A model generated the notes under the pieces. The model searched no databases and was not told where the DNA came from. It saw nothing but the letters and a program-made list of their open reading frames with translations. From the NCBI RefSeq assembly GCF_000158955.1, contig NZ_GG657757.1, forward strand, positions 5,416,036-5,480,035: a stretch of 64,000 bases of DNA, read 5' to 3'. The DNA comes from Streptomyces viridochromogenes DSM 40736 (lineage in GTDB: Bacteria > Actinomycetota > Actinomycetes > Streptomycetales > Streptomycetaceae). Numbering within the stretch: the stretch's first letter is position 1; the number at the start of each line of letters is the position of its first letter. This document shows positions 25,340 through 33,564 of the stretch, piece after piece. Both the position numbers and the translations under genes were made by a program.

Positions 25340-26810
25340 GGGTCACCTCCGCCTGTCCCATGCCGACCTGGAGGTCCAGGTCGATCGTGCCGGTCTTCTT
25401 GACGTTCTCGGCGGGGGAGAGGGTCATCTCCTTGTGCCGGCCCGGTTTCACGTCCACGTCCTTCGGGTCGTCGCCCGGCAGCTGGAGGTCTCCGACCCCT
25501 ACGTCGACGTTCAGCCGCACGGTCACGTCCTCGGGCACGAGCACCTTCACCCGGCCCACGCCCACGTCGGCCCCCGTTGTCACGGTCTGTTGTCCGGTCA
25601 GGTCCAGCCGGGTCAGGTCCAGGGTGCCGACGCCGGTGCCCAGGTCGTACCGGTCCCGTACGTCCGCCACCGTGGCGGGCTGCCAGGTCGTGCGGTTCCA
25701 CTGCGTGCCGATGTCCTTGGGCAGTGCCGCCGAACCGGCGAGCAGACCCGCCGTGATGATCGCCAGGAGTATCGAGCCCGCGCCTGTCCGCCCCAGGAAG
25801 GCACTGACCGCGATACCCAGGCCGAAGACGGCGAGCGCGCAGGCCAGACCGGTCTGCAGGCTGGTGCCGAGCGGGCGTTCGTCCCAGGTGAGGCTCGTGC
25901 CCATGGGGCCCGCGAACAGGGCCAGCAGGAAGATCCAGCCGCCGATCCAGCGGGGCCCGCGAGGCTTGGGCGGCCGGGTGTGCGGGGCGGGTATGTCCTC
26001 GCGGGTGCCGGGCACCAGGCCGAGGCTGATGTTGATGGCTGCCGCGACGTCGACATCGCGGTAGTCGCGGGGGCCCCACAGGTAGCCCGTGCCGCCGAAG
26101 TGCCTGCCGTCCTTGACGATGGGGTCGCGCCACCAGGAGGGGAAGGCGGCGGGCACCGGCGGCGCCTTGGGTTCCGGCGGCGCGTCGGCGGCCGCCTGGG
26201 CGGCCAGCGGGTCCGGGCCGGGGGCGTCGCGCCTGCGGGACCAGTAACCCGCGCCGGCGAGGAGGAGGGAGAGGACGACGGCGAAGGTCAGCACCCCGCC
26301 GTTGTTCAGCAGGGTCAGGAACACCCCGCAGCCGACCAGCGCGAACAGCACGGCCGTCAGGGCCTGGCCGTCGACGCGGCCCGTCAGCAGCTTGCGCACC
26401 TCGTTCTCGTCCTCGTCGTCGTACGGGACGAAGAGCCAGGCGAAACCGTAGAAGAGGAGACCTATGCCGCCGGTGGCGGAGAGCACCGCGAGGGTGATCC
26501 GGAAGATGACCGGGTCCATGTCGCACTGCCGCCCGAGCCCGGCGCAGACACCGGCCAGCATCTTGTGACGGCGATCGCGCCGGAACTTCCGGGGCAGCCC
26601 GGACGCGGTGACGTCCCCGGCCGGGTCTGCCGCGTCGGGCGCTCCCCCCTCTTCTCCCGCGTCCGCCCGCCCGTGTGCGCGTGGAGGCGCGGGGGAGTCC
26701 GTGGGCGCGGCGCCCGCGGCGGGCGCGGCACCCTGCGGCCCGGCGCCCGGTGCGGGGCGCGGGCCGGAGCCGGGTCCCGGACCCGTCGCGGCGTGCTCGT
26801 GATCGGTCAT
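25326..26810 (-). CDS. PspC-domain / LiaF-like multi-pass membrane protein
   Basis: A 494-residue protein. After a Pro/Ala/Gly-rich cytoplasmic tail (1-80) the PspC domain reads FRRDRRHKMLAGVCAGLG and PVIFRITLAVLSATGG with YGFAWLFVPYDDED. Further membrane helices follow near 165-200 and 285-365. The C-terminal 120 residues are a LiaF/DUF4097-like beta-domain (GVGTLDLTRLDLTG, DVGVGRVKVLVPED, MGQAEVTR). PspC and LiaF proteins sense envelope stress and repress partner two-component systems. Its divergence from a PspC-domain histidine kinase and LuxR regulator strongly suggests such a circuit. ATG 26810 has no clear SD; the frame continues upstream without family sequence. Confidence 0.85.
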   Translation of the reverse strand: MTDHEHAATGPGPGSGPRPAPGAGPQGAAPAAGAAPTDSPAPPRAHGRADAGEEGGAPDAADPAGDVTASGLPRKFRRDRRHKMLAGVCAGLGRQCDMDPVIFRITLAVLSATGGIGLLFYGFAWLFVPYDDEDENEVRKLLTGRVDGQALTAVLFALVGCGVFLTLLNNGGVLTFAVVLSLLLAGAGYWSRRRDAPGPDPLAAQAAADAPPEPKAPPVPAAFPSWWRDPIVKDGRHFGGTGYLWGPRDYRDVDVAAAINISLGLVPGTREDIPAPHTRPPKPRGPRWIGGWIFLLALFAGPMGTSLTWDERPLGTSLQTGLACALAVFGLGIAVSAFLGRTGAGSILLAIITAGLLAGSAALPKDIGTQWNRTTWQPATVADVRDRYDLGTGVGTLDLTRLDLTGQQTVTTGADVGVGRVKVLVPEDVTVRLNVDVGVGDLQLPGDDPKDVDVKPGRHKEMTLSPAENVKKTGTIDLDLQVGMGQAEVTRAAS

Positions 26811-26853
26811 GGGTCCATGGTGACGGGCGCGGTGGCGCGACGGGAGTCGGAAT

Positions 26854-26954
26854 GACCCTGGCCGGACCCTGATATCGGCCCTGAGGGACGGCTCGGGAAG
26901 CGTGCGACGGGCCGGTTCCCGGAGATCAGGGGAGTCTCCGGGGTCGACCCTGAT
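26854..26954. promoter_or_regulatory. Repeated ACCCTGAT-type motifs in the divergent promoter region
   Basis: GACCCTG occurs at 26854-26860 and 26865-26871 (11-bp phasing), the second as ACCCTGAT (26866-26873). ATCAGGGG lies at 26925-26932 and ACCCTGAT again at 26947-26954, forming an inverted pair. They sit between the PspC/LiaF-like gene and the histidine kinase and may bind the neighbouring LuxR-type regulator. Confidence 0.4.
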
Positions 26955-26988
26955 GCTCCCGTCTTCCGGCCGTGTGACCATCAATGGC

Positions 26989-28284
26989 ATGTCGGAAGCC
27001 GCAGCAGCGCCACTCGCCCGAACCGCGGCCGCCGCGCAAGCTCTACCGCAGCAGTGACGGACGCTGGCTCGGCGGGGTCGCGCGAGGGCTCGCCGTGTGC
27101 ACCTCGGGCTGCCCGTGATCTGGGTCCGGCTCGTCTTCGTCGGCCTCTTCATGGCCGACGGCCTCGGTGCGCTGCTGTACGCCGCCTTCTGGTTCTTCGT
27201 CCCGCTCGGCGTCGGCGGAGTCGAGACCCAGAAACCGCCGTCGCTGGTCACCACGGAGACCTCGCCGGACGGCCGCCGCAGACTCGTCGCCCGCAGACCG
27301 GACAAGGGCCAGATGGTGGCCCTCCTCCTCATGGTCGTCGTGGCCATGGTCTTCGTGGGCAACGTCAACCTCGGCGGCGGAGCCCGGGCCTACCTGTGGC
27401 CGGCCGTGCTCGTAGGCGCGGGCGTCGCCCTGGTCTGGCGGCAGGCGGACAACGCCCGCCGGGCCCGCTGGGTCGAGGTCGGCCGCCGCCGGCGCACGGT
27501 CACGCTGCTGCGTGCCGTGGGCGGGGTGCTGCTGGTGACGGCCGGTGTCTCCGGCATCTTCGTCCTGCAGGGCTCCGCCGCCCACCTCGGCTCCGTCCTC
27601 CAGGCGGCGCTCGCGGTCCTCGTCGGTATAACGCTCCTCGCCGGGCCGTATCTCGTGCGCATGACGCAGGACCTCTCCGAGGAGCGCCTGATGCGTATCC
27701 GCGCTCAGGAACGGGCGGAGGTCGCCGCCCATGTGCACGACTCCGTGCTGCACACCCTCACGCTGATCCAGCGCAACGCGGAGAACGCGAACGAGGTGCG
27801 CCGCCTCGCCCGCGCCCAGGAGCGCGATCTGCGCACCTGGCTCTACAAACCCGAGGGCACCGGCAAGGACGAGGCCGACGAGCCCACCACCCTCGCCGAC
27901 GCCGTGCGGCGCAACGCGGCCGAGGTGGAGGACAAGCACGGCGTGCCGATCGAGGTCGTGGTCGTGGGCGACTGCCCGCTCGACGAGGGGGTCGGCGCAC
28001 AGATGCAGGCCGCGCGAGAAGCGATGGTGAACGCCGCCAAGTACGGTGGCGAGGGCGGCGCCGTACAGGTCTACGCCGAGGTCGAGGGGAAGACGGTCTT
28101 CGTGTCCGTCCGGGATCGCGGCCCCGGCTTCGACCTCGACTCGATACCCGCCGACCGGATGGGTGTCAGAGAATCGATCATCGGCCGCATGGAGCGCAAC
28201 GGCGGGACCGCGCGACTTCGCGCGGTGCCGGACGGCGGCACGGAGGTCGAGCTGGAGATGGAGAGGGCGGAGAAGACGTCATGA
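26989..28284 (+). CDS. PspC-domain histidine kinase, N-terminus frameshifted as sequenced
   Basis: Sensor kinase of the NarL/LiaS type. The PspC-like N-terminus (KLYRSSDGRWLGGVARGLA) is in frame 1, while HLGLPVIWVRLVFVGL and everything after is in the frame opened by GTG 27097. Starting at ATG 26989 (MSEAAAAPLART) and removing one G near 27025-27027 and the extra TG in 27095-27099 gives one continuous family-like reading. Helices near LLLMVVVAMVFVG and TLLRAVGGVLLVTAGVSG follow. HVHDSVLHTLTLIQ is the phosphorylated HisKA_3 motif, and QAAREAMVNAAKYGG and DRGPGFDLDSIP form the ATPase. It ends in ATGA overlap with the regulator gene. GTG 27097 has no SD, so a truncated product would be poorly made. 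Confidence 0.8.
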
Positions 28285-29024
28285 GCGACCCGACCGAGGC
28301 GAACGGTACGGCGGGACCGGCGGAGGCGGCCGGGCCCGTGGACACAGGCGGCGGCACCGGCGGGCGTCGCGTGCGCGTGGTCCTCGTGGACGACCACCGG
28401 ATGTTCCGTACGGGCGTCCAGGCCGAGATCGGGCAGACCGAGCAGACGGGTGTCGAGGTCGTCGGCGAGGCCGCGGACGTCGACCAGGCGGTCACGGTCA
28501 TCACGGCGACCCGGCCCGAGGTGGTCCTCCTCGACGTGCACCTGCCCGGTGGCGGCGGGGTCGAAGTGCTGCGCCGCTGTGCCGCGTTGATGGCCGACAC
28601 CGAGCAGCCGGTCCGTTTCCTCGCCCTGTCCGTGTCGGACGCGGCGGAGGACGTGATCGGTGTGATCCGCGGCGGGGCACGCGGGTACGTCACCAAGACG
28701 ATCACCGGCACGGATCTCGTCGACTCCGTCTTCCGGGTGCAGGAGGGCGACGCGGTCTTCTCCCCGCGGCTGGCCGGGTTCGTCCTCGACGCCTTCGCCT
28801 CCACGGACGCGCCGCCGGTCGACGAGGACCTGGACCGCCTCACCCAGCGCGAGCGGGAGGTGCTGCGGCTCATCGCCCGGGGCTACGCGTACAAGGAGAT
28901 CGCCAAGCAACTGTTCATCTCGGTGAAGACGGTCGAGTCGCATGTCTCGGCGGTCCTGCGCAAGCTCCAGCTCTCCAACCGGCACGAGCTGACGCGGTGG
29001 GCGACGGCTCGCCGGCTGGTGTGA
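28281..29024 (+). CDS. LuxR/NarL-type response regulator
   Basis: A 247-residue two-component regulator, translationally coupled to the kinase (ATGA overlap, ATG 28281). After a 30-residue Gly/Ala/Thr-rich tail the receiver has VVLVDDHRMFRTGV (acidic pocket), VVLLDVHLPGGGG with the phospho-acceptor Asp, LALSVSD and GYVTKTI with the conserved Lys. The C-terminal HTH domain (LTQREREVLRLIARGYAYKE, ISVKTVESHVSAVLRKLQL) is a GerE/LuxR DNA-binding domain. By homology it should bind promoter repeats when phosphorylated; the ACCCTGAT motifs upstream of its own operon are a candidate target. Convergent with the first NlpC/P60 gene, only 10 bp away. Confidence 0.93.
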   Translation: MSDPTEANGTAGPAEAAGPVDTGGGTGGRRVRVVLVDDHRMFRTGVQAEIGQTEQTGVEVVGEAADVDQAVTVITATRPEVVLLDVHLPGGGGVEVLRRCAALMADTEQPVRFLALSVSDAAEDVIGVIRGGARGYVTKTITGTDLVDSVFRVQEGDAVFSPRLAGFVLDAFASTDAPPVDEDLDRLTQREREVLRLIARGYAYKEIAKQLFISVKTVESHVSAVLRKLQLSNRHELTRWATARRLV

Positions 29025-29034
29025 CCTGCCCCGG

Positions 29035-30102
29035 TCACACCACCCGCGTGGCTCCCACGAACGGCATCTCGTCGAGCGGTGCGACCCGCACCGGGGCGGA
29101 GGGGTTCGGGGCGTGGATCATCCGGCCGTTGCCCACGTAGATGCCGACGTGGCTGATGCCGGCGTAGTAGAAGACCAGGTCACCGGGGAGGAGTTCGGAG
29201 CGGGAGACGCGGCGGCCGGCGTCGATCTGGGAGTACGTGGTGCGCGGCAGCGAGACGCCCGCGGAGCGGTAGGCGGCCTGGACGAGGCCCGAGCAGTCGA
29301 AGGCGTTCGGGCCGGTCGCGCCCCAGACGTAGGGGCTGCCGAGCTTCTGGAAGGCGTAGGACACGGCGGCGGCCGCGCGGGAGTTGGGTGCCAGGGACGC
29401 GGCGGATCCGGGGGCCGCGAGGTTGTCGCGCGGGCCGGTCGAGGAACGTGAGGCGCGGTTCGTGCCCGGCGCTTCACCGATCCTGGAACGTTCCTGCGCG
29501 CTGAGCCTGGACAGCAGCTGCCGTGCGGAGCCCAGCTTGGCGCTGATCGTCTTCTTGTGCCGTTTCAGCTCCTGCTGCCGCGACTTCAGCGAGGTCAGCT
29601 CGATGTGAGCGGCGCCGCGCAGCTGCTCGATCTCGCGGAGCTGCCGCCGTACCCGCGAGACGGCGGCCTTCTGCCGGTTGCCGGTCCGCTCGACGAACTC
29701 GGCGTTCTCGAGATACCGGTCGGGGTCGTCGGACAGGGCGAGCCGCAGCGCGGGGTCGAGGCCGCCCTCGCGGTACTGCGCGGCGGCGACGGAACCCAGG
29801 GCCTCGCGGGCCGTGTTGAGCCGGTCCTCCTTGCGGGCCGCACGGTCTTGGAGGTCCTTCAGCCGTTGCCCTGCCGCCTCGGCCTTCTCCTTCGCGCCGT
29901 TGTACTTCTCGGTGGCGACCTCCGCCTCCCGGTACAGCTCGTCCACCCGGGACTTGACCTGACCGGGGGTGAGCTCCGGTTCGGCGTGTCCGGTGCCGTC
30001 GAACGCCGTCGCGGTCGCCGCGCCGGCGAGAGCGATCGTGGCGGCCGTACGGGCCGTGTTGCCGCTCGCGGAGCGCTGGCGGGGCTTGCGGTGCGCTGCC
30101 AC
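29035..30102 (-). CDS. Secreted NlpC/P60 cell-wall hydrolase
   Basis: A 355-residue exported peptidoglycan endopeptidase of the D,L-type NlpC/P60 family. A signal peptide (TARTAATIALAGAATATAF) is followed by a long coiled coil (about 45-210, rich in Lys/Glu/Arg) that probably holds or inhibits the enzyme until activated. The catalytic domain has the Cys in NAFDCSGLVQAAYRSAG, the His in ISHVGIYVGNGRMIHAP, and PRTTYSQ. The GTG start at 30102 (VAAHRKPRQRS) matches the N-terminus of its paralogue at 33094; GAGGAAAGGA lies about 14 bases upstream. Unlike that paralogue I see no ydaO riboswitch in its 5' region. Confidence 0.9.
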   Translation of the reverse strand: MAAHRKPRQRSASGNTARTAATIALAGAATATAFDGTGHAEPELTPGQVKSRVDELYREAEVATEKYNGAKEKAEAAGQRLKDLQDRAARKEDRLNTAREALGSVAAAQYREGGLDPALRLALSDDPDRYLENAEFVERTGNRQKAAVSRVRRQLREIEQLRGAAHIELTSLKSRQQELKRHKKTISAKLGSARQLLSRLSAQERSRIGEAPGTNRASRSSTGPRDNLAAPGSAASLAPNSRAAAAVSYAFQKLGSPYVWGATGPNAFDCSGLVQAAYRSAGVSLPRTTYSQIDAGRRVSRSELLPGDLVFYYAGISHVGIYVGNGRMIHAPNPSAPVRVAPLDEMPFVGATRVV

Positions 30103-30526
30103 CTGGAGGCCACGTCCTTTCCTCGACCGCCGGTGGGTGCGTGCGGCCGCCTGGGGGAGCGGACGGGCGGCCTGCGCGTCCGGCGACGGCCCGCACAGGG
30201 GAAGCGGACCGCCGCCGGACCTTTTCGGCGGTGGTGCCCGACTGCCGCCCCTGGCCCGGGCGGCGGTGGGGAGCCGGTCACCTGGGGGAGGACGCTAAAC
30301 CTCACTGCGGCGGGCCGGTGGCGGGTGCGCGGAAGTGTCCCGAGAGGACCGACGGTGACCGTATGCGGTCGTGATCTCGCCCTGGCGCCGTCGACTTAAC
30401 TCAGCGTGATGACCGATGCGCCGAAATCACGGGCGGAGGACGGCGGCCGGGTGCTATGGGGCGCATATATGCAGGAGACGGGCCGGTGTCGGGCGGCTCC
30501 GAGGCCCCTCATTAGGCTCCGGCCTC
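30103..30526. other. Gene-free divergent promoter region
   Basis: These 424 bp separate the NlpC/P60 gene (minus) from a small membrane-protein gene (plus). The minus-strand leader is long and GC-rich with several possible hairpins but none of the conserved ydaO blocks. A perfect palindrome GCATATATGC lies at 30463-30472. TAGGCT (30513-30518) ends 8 bases before ATG 30527 and may give a leaderless transcript. Confidence 0.45.
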
Positions 30527-30880
30527 ATGGACATACTCATCCACCTCGTCGTCGGCCTCCACATCATCGGCATCGCGTCGCTCCTGGGCGGGTTCCTCAC
30601 CCAGATGAAGGCGATGGGCGAGGGCACCGCCCGCTACACCCCCGCGATGCTGCACGGCGCGCTGACGATGCTGGTCACCGGGGTGATCCTGGTCGGCCTC
30701 AACCAGGCCGACGACCAGTCCGTGAACAACGTGAAGATCGGCGTGAAGCTGGCCCTGCTGATCGTGATCCTCGGCCTGGTCTACGTCAAGCGGGACGACG
30801 AGAAGGTGGACAAGGGCCTGTTCGGCCTGGTCGGGGCTCTGACCGCGGCGAACGTCTTCATCGCCGTGCTCTGGACCTGA
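30527..30880 (+). CDS. Small integral membrane protein
   Basis: A 117-residue protein with four hydrophobic helices: LIHLVVGLHIIGIASLLGGF, MLHGALTMLVTGVILVGL, VKLALLIVILGLVYV and LFGLVGALTAANVFIAVLW. Charged residues are confined to short loops. No family function is known to me. ATG 30527 lies just after a -10-like TAGGCT with no SD, so a leaderless mRNA is likely. Its last 23 bases overlap the end of the convergent membrane-protein gene. Confidence 0.8.
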   Translation: MDILIHLVVGLHIIGIASLLGGFLTQMKAMGEGTARYTPAMLHGALTMLVTGVILVGLNQADDQSVNNVKIGVKLALLIVILGLVYVKRDDEKVDKGLFGLVGALTAANVFIAVLWT

Positions 30881-31793
30881 CCCCGCCGGGCCGGTCGCCG
30901 GCCCGCGCCGAGGTGACCGTCCAGGCGGCGCACCCGAGCCACGCCGCCACCGCGATCCACAGCAGTGCCTCCCCGAGGCCGTCCAGCCACGTGACGTCGA
31001 GGGCGGCGGCGACGGCGAGGGTGGCGGCCGCCGACGCGGCCGCGCCGAACACGGTCGCCCAGCGCCGCACGTCGTAGCGGTGCCGGGGCCACACGAGTTC
31101 GGCGACGAGCAGGGCGACGCAGCAGGTCAGTGCGAGCACGAGCAGTGTGACGGTGGTCGTGCGCAGCACGCTCCGGTTCTCGTCGTTCCACAGATACAGG
31201 CGTGCGCTGTCAGCACTGAGGAGCTTCGCCCCGGCGAGGGCCGAGACGGCGAGTGCGCCGCCGGCCAGCCAGTGGTCCCCGGCCCCCCTGGCCACCTGCC
31301 GTGGGTCGGAACGGGGCAGGGCGAGGCCGCACAGCAGCAGCCCCAGCCAGAAGACCACCAGGGCCGCCTGCGCGAGCCAGGCCGCCGACACGACCGCGGC
31401 GAGCGTGGCGGCGAGCACGGCGAGCCCCTGGGTGACCACACAGCGCAGGAACGCGCTCCCGCCCCGCTCCTTGTCCTCCACGACGAGCAGAGCGGCCCAG
31501 AGCAGCGCGCCGACCGCCAGCAACGCCTCGGCGAGCGCCTGCCGGCCGGCCGCGGAGAAAGCGGTGCCGAGGACGGCGGTCGCCGCCAGGGTGGTGACCG
31601 CGGCCGGCGTCTCCGTCCGCCAGGTCGTCCGCCGCAGGACGTCGGCGACCGACACCAGCCAGGCCCCGCAGGCCAGGAGGAGGGAAATACGGGAGAGGAC
31701 CTCGTACCCCGCCGAGTCGAGACCGACCGACAGTGTGCCGGTCGCCAGCGCGTACATCGCCCACAAGGTGGCGAAGGGGGAGGGGCCGGACAT
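30858..31793 (-). CDS. Multi-pass membrane protein, TDT/SLAC1-transporter-like
   Basis: A 311-residue protein with about ten hydrophobic helices. The N-terminus (FATLWAMYALATGTLSVGL followed by GYEVLSRISLLLACGAWLVS) resembles the tellurite-resistance/dicarboxylate (TDT, SLAC1) transporter family, which moves small anions; the rest is less typical, so the assignment is tentative. The C-terminus is Arg-rich and cytoplasmic. The 3' end overlaps the convergent small membrane gene by 23 bp. Confidence 0.7.
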   Translation of the reverse strand: MSGPSPFATLWAMYALATGTLSVGLDSAGYEVLSRISLLLACGAWLVSVADVLRRTTWRTETPAAVTTLAATAVLGTAFSAAGRQALAEALLAVGALLWAALLVVEDKERGGSAFLRCVVTQGLAVLAATLAAVVSAAWLAQAALVVFWLGLLLCGLALPRSDPRQVARGAGDHWLAGGALAVSALAGAKLLSADSARLYLWNDENRSVLRTTTVTLLVLALTCCVALLVAELVWPRHRYDVRRWATVFGAAASAAATLAVAAALDVTWLDGLGEALLWIAVAAWLGCAAWTVTSARAGDRPGGVRSRARR

Positions 31794-31924
31794 AGCGCCG
31801 ATGCTAGAGAGCGCCGCGCGCGTTACGAGAGGGGCACGCGCGCGTGCCCCTCAAAAACGTAGGAGACCTCTCGAACCGGGACGTCGAAGCGGGACCTCGG
31901 GTCGGGGCTTCGAACCAGGACCTC

Positions 31925-33094
31925 TCAGGCCGGCCGCACCACGCTGTGGATCGCGGACTCGCCGTCGTAGTAGATCGACTCCTCGCGCACGTAGGCGCCG
32001 GGCTTCGGGGCGTGGATCATCATGCCGTTGCCGATGTAGATGCCGACGTGGGTGACGTCGTCGTAGAAGAAGACCAGGTCACCGGGCTGCGCCTGGGAGA
32101 GGGAGACCGTGGTGCCGGCGTTGACCTGGTCGTAGGTCGTGCGCGGCAGGGTGACACCCGCGGCCTTCCAGGCGGCCTGGGTGAGGCCGGAGCAGTCGTA
32201 GGACTCGGGGCCGATGGCGCCCCACACGTACGGCTTGCCGATCTGGGCACGGGCGAAGGCGAGTGCTTTGTCGGCCTTGGTGCCGTACGAGGAGTCCGCC
32301 GGGGCCGAGGAGGAGGACGAGCCCGAGGACGACGAGGAACCACTCTCCTGCTGCTGGGCGGCGGCCTCCTCCCGAGCCTTCTGCTGCGCCGCCTGCTGCC
32401 GGGCCAGTTCCTCGGCCTTGCGGGCGGCCTCTTCCTGCTTCTTCTTCTCGATCGCCGCGAGCCGCGCCTTCTCCTCGGCCGTCAGCTTCGACAGCAGCTC
32501 GCGGGCGTCGGCCAGCTTCCGCTGGACGGTGGACTTGGCCGTCTTCAGGTCGCCCTGCGACTCGGTGAGCGTCGCGAGGCTCTCGGTGGCCTCCTGGCGC
32601 TTCTTCATCGTCTCGGACCGCTGGGTGACGAAGTCGTCGACCGCCACCTTCTGGCGGCCGGTCATCCGGTCCATCAGCTGGGTCTGGTCGAAGTAGTCCT
32701 GCGGCGTGTCCGCCAGCAGGAACGTCGCCGTGTCCGGGGCGGAGGCGCCGGTGCGGTACTGGGCGGCGGCGAAGGAACCCAGCTCCTCGCGGGCCTCGTT
32801 GAGCTTCTGGGTGCGCTGGGCGACGTCGTCGAGGAGGTTGTCGACGCGCTTGCGCTGCTTCGCGGTCTTCTCCTTGGCCGCGTTGTACTTGTCGGTCGCC
32901 GACTCGGCCTGGCGGTACAGGTCGTCGACCTTCTTCTCGACTTCTTCCAGGCTGGGCTTGTCGTCGGCCGTGGGGGCGGCGTTGGCCGACTGGGACAGCA
33001 GGGCCACGGAGGTGAGGGCCGCCGTCGCGAGGGCGGGGGTCCGTATGCCTGCTACGCGCGTACCGGAGGGACGCGACTTGCGGTGCGACGCCAA
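31925..33094 (-). CDS. Secreted NlpC/P60 hydrolase under riboswitch control
   Basis: A 389-residue exported peptidoglycan endopeptidase, paralogous to the gene at 29035-30102. The start is TTG 33094 (read MASHRKSRPSGTRVAG), with GGAAGGAG 9 bases upstream. Signal peptide (TPALATAALTSVALLSQSANA), long coiled coil (about 48-265, Lys/Glu/Ala/Gln-rich), Ser/Gly linker, then the NlpC/P60 domain. Catalytic Cys lies in ESYDCSGLTQAAWKAAG and His in VTHVGIYIGNGMMIHAP. The 5' untranslated region is a ydaO-type riboswitch, so expression should follow c-di-AMP level, as known for several Streptomyces wall hydrolases. It remodels cell wall in growth or spore germination (family knowledge). Confidence 0.92.
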   Translation of the reverse strand: MASHRKSRPSGTRVAGIRTPALATAALTSVALLSQSANAAPTADDKPSLEEVEKKVDDLYRQAESATDKYNAAKEKTAKQRKRVDNLLDDVAQRTQKLNEAREELGSFAAAQYRTGASAPDTATFLLADTPQDYFDQTQLMDRMTGRQKVAVDDFVTQRSETMKKRQEATESLATLTESQGDLKTAKSTVQRKLADARELLSKLTAEEKARLAAIEKKKQEEAARKAEELARQQAAQQKAREEAAAQQQESGSSSSSGSSSSSAPADSSYGTKADKALAFARAQIGKPYVWGAIGPESYDCSGLTQAAWKAAGVTLPRTTYDQVNAGTTVSLSQAQPGDLVFFYDDVTHVGIYIGNGMMIHAPKPGAYVREESIYYDGESAIHSVVRPA

Positions 33095-33114
33095 GGGAGG
33101 CGACTCCTTCCATG

Positions 33115-33267
33115 CTCCGCCTACCGGGTTAGCTGTCGGGTTCGGGCGGGTGGTTCGGAAGGGTTGCCCTACGGCCATCTCCGGGAAGGGAGTCGGGCCG
33201 ATTCACCCCAAGGTCTCGGTGGGTCCCCGGCTCCGGCTGCCGCTACGGCACACCGGACTCGGCGGAG
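33115..33267 (-). ncRNA. ydaO-yuaA (c-di-AMP) riboswitch
   Basis: The minus strand carries the conserved blocks in order: GCCGAGTCCGG, GCCGGGGACCCACC, GGGGTGAATCGG, TAGGG, then CCGAACCCGACAGCTAACC and GTAGGCGG. P1 is a perfect 7-bp helix, CTCCGCC (33267-33261) with GGCGGAG (33121-33115). The element ends 20 bases before the TTG start of the NlpC/P60 gene, and the ribosome-binding site follows at once. Family knowledge: these aptamers bind c-di-AMP and switch expression off. Confidence 0.92.
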
Positions 33268-33317
33268 GCCGCGCGGCCCGGCGACGTTCGCCGGTGGGGG
33301 TCGTGCGGCCTGCCCGC

Positions 33318-33347
33318 ACGGTAGCCAACTCGTGTGGCCCCTGTGAA
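33318..33347 (-). promoter_or_regulatory. Promoter of the riboswitch-NlpC/P60 transcript
   Basis: TTCACA (33342-33347) and TACCGT (33318-33323) on the minus strand are 18 bp apart. The transcript would start about 45 bases before the riboswitch P1 helix. Confidence 0.6.
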
Positions 33348-33564
33348 GGTTGATGGGTGATATGCCCGATACATTTTCGTGACCTTATCCCGGAGCGTTG
33401 CTGAAAGTGATCGACTGGTGGGGATTGATTGCGAATCATCCGGAATTATGGGGATCGTCGCGGGGCGTGATCGGCCGGTCCTGAAGGGTGACGAGGGGGT
33501 CGTTTCGGCGATGTTCACAGGGCGGCGGCGGGCTGTCAGTGGGGCGCCCTAGACTCGGAGAGCG

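Noticed and set aside
30103..30400. Second ydaO riboswitch upstream of the first NlpC/P60 gene
   Set aside because: Blocks GGGGACCCA, GGGGTGAATC and CAGCTAACC are absent on the minus strand; only unspecific GC hairpins are seen.
30858..30880. Overlap of convergent genes as sign of a wrong call
   Set aside because: Both proteins show continuous membrane-helix patterns to their ends; a 23-bp 3' overlap is acceptable.
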